NCBI RefSeq assembly: GCF_030063415.1
Contig: NZ_JASITA010000015.1
Location: 131,534 to 181,425 of the forward strand
Direction of reading: 5' to 3'
Source: Streptomyces sp. H27-C3
Lineage (GTDB): Bacteria; Actinomycetota; Actinomycetes; Streptomycetales; Streptomycetaceae
Length of the DNA: 49,892 bases
Below, piece after piece: positions 41,167 through 47,420 of this stretch; positions within the stretch are counted from its first letter, which is position 1; each line of letters starts with the position of its first letter. The position numbers and the translations under genes were made by a program. The notes beneath the pieces were generated by a model. That model was given only the letters and a program-made list of their open reading frames with translations. It was not told where the DNA came from and did not search any database.

Positions 41167-41214
41167 TGGCATTGGCGGTGGCTTCGTCGGTGGCTCTGTC
41201 GATGGCTTTGTCAG
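41167..41214 (+). repeat. Four degenerate 12-bp tandem units
   Basis: TGGCATTGGCGG, TGGCTTCGTCGG, TGGCTCTGTCGA and TGGCTTTGTCAG follow each other without a gap in the space between the zinc-ribbon gene and the BKACE gene. All share TGGC, and the last three share TGGCTnnGTC. Confidence 0.6.
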
Positions 41215-41288
41215 TCAGTGGCTGAGCCACGACCGCCGGAAGCCGCCTACGCGTATCAATGTCAGTGGTGGATGGCACCATCGCAGGC

Positions 41289-42002
41289 ATGATTCAGGTC
41301 TGCCTCAACGGCCCTCGCGGGGTGCGTGACGGTGCGGCGGTTCCGGTGTCGCCGGGTGCGATGGCCGACTCGGCGCGCGCGGCCGTCGCCGCCGGGGCGT
41401 CCGACGTCCATGTGCATCCCAAGTCGCCCTGCGGCGAGGACACCCTGTCACGGCGCGCGGTCGCGGCGACGCTCACGGCGATACGGGCCGCGGTGCCGGC
41501 GTCGGTCCTGATCGGGGTGACCACGGGCGCCTGGGCCGAGCCGGATCCCGGGCGGCGGGTGGAGCGCGTCCGCTCCTGGACGGCGCTGCCCGACCATGCC
41601 TCGGTGAACTGGCACGAGCCGGGCGCCGAGGAGGTCGCGGCGGCCCTCGTCGAGCGCGGCGTCGGCGTGGAGGCGGGCATATGGTCCGGCACGGACGGCG
41701 CGGAGCGCTTCCTGGCCTCGCCGCTGGCTCCCCGGGTGCTGCGTGTGCTGGCCGAAGTGACGGACCCGGGACCCGAGGCGGCCGAGGACTCCGCCCGCAC
41801 ACTCCTGTCCGCCCTGGGCGACGCGCACGGCAGGCCCGTGCTGCTGCACGGCGAGGACGGCTCGGCCTGGCCGGTGCTGCGGCTCGCCCGTCGGCTGGGC
41901 CTGGCGACCAGGGTCGGCCTTGAGGACACGCTGCGGCTCCCGGACGGCCGACCTGCGGCCTCCAACGCCGAGTTGGTGCGCGCGGCGGACGATATTCACT
42001 GA
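41289..42002 (+). CDS. BKACE (beta-keto acid cleavage enzyme) protein
   Basis: A 237-residue TIM-barrel protein of the DUF849/BKACE family, which cleaves beta-keto acids with acetyl-CoA (type member: 3-keto-5-aminohexanoate cleavage enzyme). Metal ligands: ASDVHVHPKS (residue about 40) and LHGEDGSAWP late in the barrel, with VNWHEPGAEE between. GLEDTL near the end is the C-terminal signature. It is somewhat shorter than the classic enzyme (about 275), as usual for the actinobacterial branch. The start at 41289 (MIQVCLNGPR) matches the family start. The natural keto acid is unknown. Confidence 0.87.
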   Translation: MIQVCLNGPRGVRDGAAVPVSPGAMADSARAAVAAGASDVHVHPKSPCGEDTLSRRAVAATLTAIRAAVPASVLIGVTTGAWAEPDPGRRVERVRSWTALPDHASVNWHEPGAEEVAAALVERGVGVEAGIWSGTDGAERFLASPLAPRVLRVLAEVTDPGPEAAEDSARTLLSALGDAHGRPVLLHGEDGSAWPVLRLARRLGLATRVGLEDTLRLPDGRPAASNAELVRAADDIH

Positions 42003-42066
42003 CCGTGAGGCGGGCGGCCCCTTCACATTGGGGGCGGAAAACCGCAACAGAGGGGGCGCCGAATGT

Positions 42067-42104
42067 CTGATCGCCGGGCCGCCCGTCGCGGGTCCGGCGA
42101 TCAG
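42067..42104. terminator. Terminator between BKACE and soxR
   Basis: CTGATCGCCGG/CCGGCGATCAG arms (11 bp) with an inner CCCG/CGGG stem; it overlaps the soxR stop codon and can serve both convergent genes. Confidence 0.7.
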
Positions 42105-42595
42105 CTGCCGGACCCCTGGCCCTGGCTCTCCTTCGCGGCCTTGCGGCCGGGGAGCAGCAGGGAGCCGGTCATACGGTCGCCGAAGACGTCGTCCGGGTTG
42201 GACAGGACGCAGGTCTCCAGGGACAGGCAGCCACAGCCGATGCAGTCGCTGAGGTGGTCGCGGAGCCGGCCGAGCTGCTTGATCCGCTCGTCCAGCTCGG
42301 ATCGCCACACCTCGGAGAGCCGGGCCCAGTCCTCGTGGTTCGGCGTCCGCTCCTCGGGGAGTTCGGTCAGCGCGTCCCTGATCGTGGCGAGCGGAATACC
42401 GACCCGCTGGGCCGCCCGCACGAAGGCGACGCGTCGCAGGGTGTCACGGCCGTAGCGGCGTTGATTGCCGCTGGTCCTGCGGCTGCTGATCAGGCCCTTG
42501 GACTCGTAGAAGTGCAGGGCGGAAACGGCGGCGCCGCTTCGCGCGGACAGCTGGCCGACCGTGAGCTCATGGATCTTCTCTGGAATCTGCGGCAC
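42101..42595 (-). CDS. soxR: Redox-sensitive regulator SoxR
   Basis: A 164-residue MerR-family activator. Winged helix at residues about 10-80 (LTVGQLSARSGAAVSALHFY, GNQRRYGRDTLRRVAFV), a dimerisation helix, then the [2Fe-2S] cluster motif CIGCGCLSLETC (C-x2-C-x-C-x5-C) at about residues 118-129. In streptomycetes SoxR senses redox-active secondary metabolites such as actinorhodin rather than superoxide, and switches on a few oxidoreductase or efflux genes. The C-terminal 25 residues are Gly/Ser/Lys-rich. It is divergent from maoC. I see no canonical soxbox within the window. Confidence 0.95.
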   Translation of the reverse strand: MPQIPEKIHELTVGQLSARSGAAVSALHFYESKGLISSRRTSGNQRRYGRDTLRRVAFVRAAQRVGIPLATIRDALTELPEERTPNHEDWARLSEVWRSELDERIKQLGRLRDHLSDCIGCGCLSLETCVLSNPDDVFGDRMTGSLLLPGRKAAKESQGQGSGS

Positions 42596-42648
42596 TCAGT
42601 GAACCCTACTGGGAGTCCGTTGACAGGAACACATGCGCCCGACGATGC

Positions 42649-42663
42649 TGAGCAAGCGCTTAG
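42649..42663. promoter_or_regulatory. TetR operator before maoC-like gene
   Basis: TGAGCAAGCGCTTAG, with the palindromic core AAGCGCTT, lies 64 bp before the MaoC gene and 53 bp before soxR. The identical 15-mer lies upstream of the TetR gene at 43315-43941. It resembles the KstR2-type operator AnCAAGnnCTTGnT. Confidence 0.7.
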
Positions 42664-42727
42664 ACAGGCTGTTGGACCAGAGATGCTGTTGGAACGTAAC
42701 CGTGCTGGAGAGGCAGGGGCCAGGGAC

Positions 42728-43189
42728 ATGGCAGAGCCGAGGATCTTCACTTCCGCCGAGGAGTTGCGCGCCGGGGTCGGCGAGCAACTGGGGCACAGCG
42801 CATGGCTGGAGGTGGACCAGAAGCGGATCGACCTGTTCGCCGACGCGACCGGTGACCACCAGTGGATCCATGTGGACCCCGAGAAGGCCGCCGCGGGCCC
42901 GTTCGGCGCGACGATCGCGCACGGCTATCTGACGCTCTCCCTGCTGCCCGCGCTGGTCCCGCAGATCATGCGGGTCGAGGGCATGAGGATGGGCATCAAC
43001 TACGGCACCAACAAGGTGCGCTTCCCGTCCCCCGTGCCGGTCGGCTCGCGGCTGCGCGCGACGGCGGTCCTCAAGGAGGTCACGGACGCCGGCGGCGGCG
43101 TACAGGTGACGGCCGTTGTCACGGTGGAGCGCGAGGGCGCCGAGAAGCCGGCCTGCGTGGCCGAGTCGGTGTCCCGCTATTACTTCTGA
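42728..43189 (+). CDS. MaoC-family (R)-specific enoyl-CoA hydratase
   Basis: A 153-residue hot-dog-fold dehydratase. The catalytic Asp-His motif is in FADATGDHQWIHVDPEKAAA (residues about 36-55), followed by GATIAHGYLTLSLLP (hydratase 2 motif). The ATG at 42728 (MAEPRIF) has an AGGGAC RBS; the upstream in-frame extension is promoter sequence containing the TetR operator. It hydrates trans-2-enoyl-CoA in a beta-oxidation-type route, controlled by the TetR encoded convergently. Confidence 0.9.
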   Translation: MAEPRIFTSAEELRAGVGEQLGHSAWLEVDQKRIDLFADATGDHQWIHVDPEKAAAGPFGATIAHGYLTLSLLPALVPQIMRVEGMRMGINYGTNKVRFPSPVPVGSRLRATAVLKEVTDAGGGVQVTAVVTVEREGAEKPACVAESVSRYYF

Positions 43190-43225
43190 GCAACGGCCGA
43201 GCAACCTTCGAGCAAATTCCAAGGC

Positions 43226-43261
43226 CCCCGAGGCGACCGCTGCCGAGAGGTCGCCTCGGGG
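43226..43261. terminator. Terminator between MaoC and TetR genes
   Basis: A perfect 13-bp stem CCCCGAGGCGACC/GGTCGCCTCGGGG with a 10-nt loop, placed between the two convergent genes. Confidence 0.8.
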
Positions 43262-43314
43262 CGGCCACCTCTGAGCGGTCGACCCCAAGCAGTCGACTCC
43301 GGCCGGTCCCGCCG

Positions 43315-43941
43315 CTACTTCTGAGCGCCGACCATCCGCAGGACCAAGCCGGCGTAGAGCGCGCCGACCTCGTCGGGCGTCCGGCGCCCCTGCGTGTTGA
43401 ACCACCGCGCCACGTCGATGCAGAGCGACAGCACGGCGAGGGCGGTTCCGGGGACGTCCGGGACGTCGAACTCTCCCGCCTTCACGCCGTCGTTGATGAT
43501 CTCACGCACGGCGGCGTCGCTCCTGCGGCGCAGTTCGACGATCTCGGCGCGGTGCTCGTCACCGAGCGCGTCCAGCTCGTACTGGACCACACGCGCCGTG
43601 GTGTGCCGCTCGGCGTGCCAGCGGACGAAGGAACGTACCGCGTCGGCGAGCCGCTCGGCGGCCGTGCCCTCGCCTTCCGCCGCTGCCCGAAGGATCTCCA
43701 GGGCCCTGTCGTGCCCGATCCTGCTGATCCGGTGGAGCAGCTCTTCCTTGGTCTTGTAGTGAATGTAGAGCGCCGCCGGGCTCATCCCTGCGCGGCCGGC
43801 GATGTCGCGGGTGGTGGTCGCGTGATACCCGCGCTCGGCGAACGCGTCGACGGCGGCGACCAGCAGTTTCCTGGCCGCTTCGGGGGTCACTTCGCCCCAT
43901 GGCTTGTCCTCGCCACCGGCCAGCTCCTCCGCCGTGCTCAT
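43315..43941 (-). CDS. TetR/AcrR regulator (KstR2-like)
   Basis: A 208-residue repressor. Helix-turn-helix at about residues 20-70 (RKLLVAAVDAFAERGYHATT, TRDIAGRAGMSPAALYIHYK). The ligand domain contains the VARWFNTQGRRTPDEVGALY end block of the TetR_C_33/KstR2-like group, which usually binds acyl-CoA esters. An operator identical to that before maoC lies 57 bp upstream, so it probably represses itself and maoC. Confidence 0.9.
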   Translation of the reverse strand: MSTAEELAGGEDKPWGEVTPEAARKLLVAAVDAFAERGYHATTTRDIAGRAGMSPAALYIHYKTKEELLHRISRIGHDRALEILRAAAEGEGTAAERLADAVRSFVRWHAERHTTARVVQYELDALGDEHRAEIVELRRRSDAAVREIINDGVKAGEFDVPDVPGTALAVLSLCIDVARWFNTQGRRTPDEVGALYAGLVLRMVGAQK

Positions 43942-43998
43942 CGCGCCCCTTCCGCCCGGTCGGCCCGTCCGACCAGGACGAACACCATACCCCGAAGG

Positions 43999-44013
43999 TG
44001 AGCAAGCGCTTAG
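43999..44013. promoter_or_regulatory. TetR autoregulatory operator
   Basis: TGAGCAAGCGCTTAG, identical over 15 bases to 42649-42663, lies upstream of the TetR start at 43941. Confidence 0.7.
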
Positions 44014-44081
44014 GCATTCGGGGCTTCAGACGTCGGCGTCCCGGATATGTCAGAGCTTCCGGGACTCGAAGCATCCGGGAC

Positions 44082-44372
44082 TCAGAGCTTCTGGAACGGG
44101 TCGTGCTCGGCCAGCAGCTTCTCCAGCCGAGCCTGGTCGACACGGCTCACGATCTGCCCGGCCTCCTGCCGGTCCCTGATCACCTTGGCGAGGGTGAAGG
44201 CGGAGGTGACGAGATACAGGACGCCGATGCCGAGAAAGGCGCGCACCCAGGCGTCGGCTTCGAGCTTGAGGATGCCGAGGGTGACAGCGCCCAGGGCGAC
44301 CGCGAAGGCGGCGACCGCCTGTCCGTAGTACGCCGCCGTGTTGTTCTGCTGCTTGACCGGTGTCTCACTCAT
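44082..44372 (-). CDS. YiaA/YiaB-type inner membrane protein
   Basis: A 96-residue protein with two membrane helices (about residues 16-38 and 45-66) and the family pattern AAYYGQAVAAFAVALGAVTL and WVRAFLGIGVLYLVTSAFTL, then a charged cytoplasmic tail (IRDRQEAGQIVSRVDQARLE). The start at 44372 (MSETPVKQQ) is preferred over one 11 codons upstream by family length. Function unknown. Confidence 0.85.
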   Translation of the reverse strand: MSETPVKQQNNTAAYYGQAVAAFAVALGAVTLGILKLEADAWVRAFLGIGVLYLVTSAFTLAKVIRDRQEAGQIVSRVDQARLEKLLAEHDPFQKL

Positions 44373-44462
44373 GGCCACAGCATCGTCCGGCGTGGCGCCC
44401 ACCACATCCGTTGCCGTACTCAGGCGGGGCGCCCCGGTACTCAGAAGCCGGAGGGCCGAACG

Positions 44463-45614
44463 TCAGAAGGCCGAAACCCCGGTCAGCGCCCGGCCGATGA
44501 CAAGCTTCTGGATCTGGCTGGTGCCTTCGTAGAGCGTCATCACGCGGGCGTCGCGCAGCAGTTTGCCCGCCGGGTACTCGTCGATGTAGCCGTAACCGCC
44601 GAAGACCTGGAGCGCGTTGTTCGCGGCGCGTACCGCGGCCTCGGAGGCGAAGAGCTTGGCCGTGGACGCCTCGGTGACGAACGGCCGGTCGCGGTCGATC
44701 AGATCAGCGACGCGCCAGGTCAGCAGCCGGGCCGCGTCCACGTCCACCGCGATGTCGGTGAGCAGTTCCTGGACGAGCTGGTGGTGGGCGATCGTCTTGC
44801 CGAACTGGTCGCGCCCGGTGGCGTAGCTCACCGCCGCGTCGAGCGCGGCCTGGGCTATGCCGACGCAGCCCGCCGCGACCGACATCCGCCCCTTGGCGAG
44901 GGCCGACATGGCGACGGAGAAGCCCTTGCCCTCGGGCGCAAGCATCGCGGAGGCGGGGACGCGCACATCCTCCAGGAACAGCTCAGCGGTGGCCTGGCCT
45001 CGCAGGCCGAGCTTGCCGTGGATCTCACGGCGGGTCAGACCGACGGACTCGGTGGGCACCAGGAAGGCGGAGACGCCCCGGTGGCCGGGCGCGTCCGTGG
45101 AGCGGGCGAAGAGCAGCACCACATCGGCCCAGGTGCCGTTGGTGATGAACATCTTGGAGCCGTTGATCACGTAGTCGTCGCCGTCCCGGACGGCGCGGGT
45201 GGTGAGGTTGCCCGCGTCGGAGCCGGTGCCGGGCTCGGTGAGGCCGAAGCAGCCGATCAGATCGCCGGACGCGAGGCCGGGCAGCCACTGCCGCTTCTGC
45301 TCCTCGGTCCCCCAGTGGGCGATGGTCTTGGCGACGAGACCGAGCGATACGGACACGATGCCGCGCACCGAGGAGTCACCGCGGCCGAGCTCCTCGGTGA
45401 CCAGGCAGTACGCGAGGTGGTCGCCGCCGGAGCCGCCGTACTCCTCGGGGATCGTCAGGCCCAGAAAGCCGAGGGCCCCGAGCTTCTTGACGAGTCCGCG
45501 GTCCACGGACTCGGCCCGGTCCCACTCGACGACGTACGGGGTGACCTCGCGGCCCACAAAGTCCCGGGCGAGCCGCCGCACGGCGGTCTGCTCCTCGCTG
45601 AGCTCCAGATCCAT
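44463..45614 (-). CDS. Acyl-CoA dehydrogenase
   Basis: A 383-residue FAD-dependent dehydrogenase of the short/medium-chain type. FAD and substrate motifs: CFGLTEPGTGSDAGNLTTRA (about residue 124), MFITNGTWADVVLLFA, and the C-terminal block QVFGGYGYIDEYPAGKLLRD, followed by VMTLYEGTSQIQ, whose Glu is the catalytic base in this subfamily. It starts the beta-oxidation step by forming trans-2-enoyl-CoA. It is divergent from a TetR gene with an inverted repeat between them. Complete. Confidence 0.93.
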   Translation of the reverse strand: MDLELSEEQTAVRRLARDFVGREVTPYVVEWDRAESVDRGLVKKLGALGFLGLTIPEEYGGSGGDHLAYCLVTEELGRGDSSVRGIVSVSLGLVAKTIAHWGTEEQKRQWLPGLASGDLIGCFGLTEPGTGSDAGNLTTRAVRDGDDYVINGSKMFITNGTWADVVLLFARSTDAPGHRGVSAFLVPTESVGLTRREIHGKLGLRGQATAELFLEDVRVPASAMLAPEGKGFSVAMSALAKGRMSVAAGCVGIAQAALDAAVSYATGRDQFGKTIAHHQLVQELLTDIAVDVDAARLLTWRVADLIDRDRPFVTEASTAKLFASEAAVRAANNALQVFGGYGYIDEYPAGKLLRDARVMTLYEGTSQIQKLVIGRALTGVSAF

Positions 45615-45643
45615 CCGGGCACCCCATTTTGGTCAGCAGCTTT

Positions 45644-45660
45644 AATTAGCACTGCTAGTT
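45644..45660. promoter_or_regulatory. TetR operator between acyl-CoA dehydrogenase and tetR
   Basis: AATTAGCACTGCTAGTT is an interrupted palindrome (TAGCA-C-TGCTA, extended by A/T pairs) in the 74-bp AT-rich space between the two divergent genes. Position and symmetry suggest a site for the adjacent TetR. Confidence 0.6.
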
Positions 45661-45688
45661 TCTTGTTGGCACGCCTACTATGAGCCGC

Positions 45689-46369
45689 ATGGCCCGACCA
45701 CGCAAGCCCCTCCTCAGCCGTGACCGCATCGTCGAGGTGGCGGGCGCACTCGTGGACGCCGAAGGGCTGGCGGCGGTCTCCACGCGACGGCTCGCCGCCG
45801 AACTGGGGGTCAGCGGCCCCTCCCTCTACAACCACTTCCGCAACAAGGACGAGATCCTCGACGCGGTCGCCGACGCGGTCAGCGTCCAGGTCGACCTGTC
45901 GATGTTCGACACCGGGGACGACCGCGACTGGCGCACCGCGCTGCACGACTGGGCCGTCTCGTACCGCGCGGCCCTCACTGAACACCCCAACATCGTCCCG
46001 GTCCTGGCACACGGCCCCGGCCGCCGCCCGGCGGGGCTGCGGGTCGCCGACGCGGTGTTCGGCGCGATGGTCAGGGCGGGCTGGCCGCCGACCCAGGCGA
46101 CGTACATCGGGGCGCTGATGCGGTATTTCATCACCGGGTCGGCGCTGGGCTCCTTCGCACGGGGCTTCGTCGACGACGAGAGCGCGTACGACCCTGCCGA
46201 CTACCCGCATCTCGGCCAGGCCCATCTGCTGGCCGAGCACCGGCAGAAGGTCGACGAGGGCGCGTTCGAGACGGGGCTGCGGGCACTCGTCGACGGCCTG
46301 GCCCTCCAGCACGAGCAGCTCGGGCAGGACGGCAAGGCCCAGCAGCACAGGGCGGGCAGCAAGGCCTAG
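45689..46369 (+). CDS. TetR/AcrR regulator
   Basis: A 226-residue repressor. Helix-turn-helix at about residues 10-55 (DRIVEVAGALVDAEGLAAVS, LAAELGVSGPSLYNHFRNKD), with a C-terminal domain of the TetR_C type having conserved GSALGSFARGF. ATG 45689 (MARPRKPLL) is the family-like start; an ATG three codons earlier is possible, and neither has a clear RBS, so the message may be leaderless. The TAG stop is part of the CTAG end of the 42-bp palindrome. It likely controls the divergent acyl-CoA dehydrogenase. Confidence 0.87.
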   Translation: MARPRKPLLSRDRIVEVAGALVDAEGLAAVSTRRLAAELGVSGPSLYNHFRNKDEILDAVADAVSVQVDLSMFDTGDDRDWRTALHDWAVSYRAALTEHPNIVPVLAHGPGRRPAGLRVADAVFGAMVRAGWPPTQATYIGALMRYFITGSALGSFARGFVDDESAYDPADYPHLGQAHLLAEHRQKVDEGAFETGLRALVDGLALQHEQLGQDGKAQQHRAGSKA

Positions 46370-46407
46370 TGCCGCGCCAGGCAACGTTTGCCCCGTCGCG
46401 GCACTAG
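46366..46407. repeat. 42-bp near-palindrome with CTAG ends
   Basis: CTAGTGCCGCG (46366-46376) mirrors CGCGGCACTAG (46397-46407); the interior GGCAACGTTTGCC is nearly palindromic too. The left half matches the left end of the MITE-like element at 15743-15950 (AGTGCCGCG-x-CAGG-xx-ACGTTT). It looks like two terminal repeats joined with the interior lost. The first CTAG supplies the stop of the TetR gene. Confidence 0.75.
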
Positions 46408-46520
46408 CTTCCGCCGCATCGAGGACGCGCAGGTGCGTTTTGTGTACGACTCCCCCCAGACGGGAGAGGACGCGCTCAAGGCGGCAGACGCCGCACTCGA
46501 CGCCTTCGCCGCGCGAGGCG
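46408..46520 (+). pseudogene. Orphan C-terminal coding remnant
   Basis: After the palindrome the plus frame reads SFRRIEDAQVRFVYDSPQTG, then EDALKAADAALDAFAARGV, a protein-like sequence with strong GC3 bias. It has no start or clear end and runs into the CCGGATTCGA repeats. It looks like the end of a gene whose 5' part was removed where the palindrome now sits. I do not recognise the family. Confidence 0.4.
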
Positions 46521-46533
46521 TACAGGGGGCCCG

Positions 46534-46563
46534 CCGGATTCGACCGGATTCGACCGGATTCGA
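46534..46563 (+). repeat. Three exact 10-bp tandem repeats
   Basis: CCGGATTCGA is repeated three times without a gap (46534-46543, 46544-46553, 46554-46563), followed by CGGCCGG. It lies in the leader of the ArsR gene. Confidence 0.75.
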
Positions 46564-46630
46564 CGGCCGGGCCCTCCCCCGTCTCGACATCCGCCTACCC
46601 GCCCATCCCCGCATCCCCCCATCCGCAACA

Positions 46631-46648
46631 GTTCGGTGCGCTCCGAAC
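46631..46648. promoter_or_regulatory. ArsR-family operator (autoregulatory)
   Basis: GTTCGGTGCGCTCCGAAC is an inverted repeat TTCGG-N6-CCGAA, 24 bp before the regulator start at 46672. The same arrangement occurs before the exporter gene at 47379-47398. Confidence 0.65.
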
Positions 46649-46671
46649 CATTCATGAGGCACGCTGGGGAC

Positions 46672-47388
46672 ATGTCCCCCACCGACTCGGCCGGCACCCC
46701 CGGCGCCAGGCTCGCCGCCTTCGCGGCACTCCTCGCCGACGAGACCCGGGCCGTCTTCTGCCTGTCCCTGCTCGACGGACGCGCCTGGACCGCGAGCGAA
46801 CTGGCGCGGCAGGCGGGCGTCGCCGCCTCCACGGCCAGCGAGCACCTCGGCAAGCTCGTCGCGGCCCGGCTGCTCACCGAGGAACGGCAGGGCAGACACC
46901 GGTACGTGCGGCTGGCCGACGCGCCCACCGCGCAGCTCGTGGAGTCCCTCGCCGCCCACGCCATTCCCGGCCGCGACAACCCGCACACCCTGCGTGCGGC
47001 GAGCGCGAGCAGTGCCATGGCCCGGGGGCGCACCTGTTACGACCATCTCGCCGGCCGCCTCGGCATCGTCATCACGGAGGCCATGGAGCGGCGCGGGCTG
47101 CTGATCCTGGACACGGGCTTCACGCTCACCGACGACGGGGCCCACTGGTTCCGGGAGACCGGCATCCCTCTGGAGAGCAAGGGCCGACGCCCGCTGGTCA
47201 GCTCCTGCCTGGACTGGACCGAGCGCAAGCGCCACCTGGCGGGCGTCGCCGGGGCGGCCCTGTGCCGTCATGCCCTGGAAGCCGAGTGGTGCGAACGGAT
47301 CGGGACCGAGCGGGCGGTGCGGGTGACCCCGGCCGGGGAGCATGCTCTCGGGGAGCTGCTCGACATCGAGTCGGGCATACTTCGGTGA
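46672..47388 (+). CDS. ArsR-family winged-helix regulator
   Basis: A 238-residue regulator. N-terminal ArsR-type winged helix at about residues 14-85 (AFAALLADETRAVFCLSLLD, ELARQAGVAASTASEHLGKL, ERQGRHRYVRL). The longer C-terminal domain (about 100-238) with scattered Cys (TCYDHLAGRLG, SSCLDWTERKRHLAGVAGAA, LCRHALEAEWCERI) is seen in ArsR-like regulators of exporters. The ATG at 46672 (MSPTDSAG) is preferred. It lies 32 bp before the EamA gene; both have TTCGG-N6-CCGAA upstream. The ligand is unknown. Confidence 0.85.
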   Translation: MSPTDSAGTPGARLAAFAALLADETRAVFCLSLLDGRAWTASELARQAGVAASTASEHLGKLVAARLLTEERQGRHRYVRLADAPTAQLVESLAAHAIPGRDNPHTLRAASASSAMARGRTCYDHLAGRLGIVITEAMERRGLLILDTGFTLTDDGAHWFRETGIPLESKGRRPLVSSCLDWTERKRHLAGVAGAALCRHALEAEWCERIGTERAVRVTPAGEHALGELLDIESGILR

Positions 47389-47398
47389 CAACCGAAGT
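47379..47398. promoter_or_regulatory. Operator before the EamA exporter gene
   Basis: ACTTCGGTGACAACCGAAGT is a perfect 8-bp inverted repeat with a 4-bp spacer, overlapping the stop codon of the ArsR gene and 22 bp before the exporter start. It shares TTCGG-N6-CCGAA with 46631-46648. Confidence 0.7.
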
Positions 47399-47420
47399 GT
47401 CGAGCGCTTAGTATCGCCGC

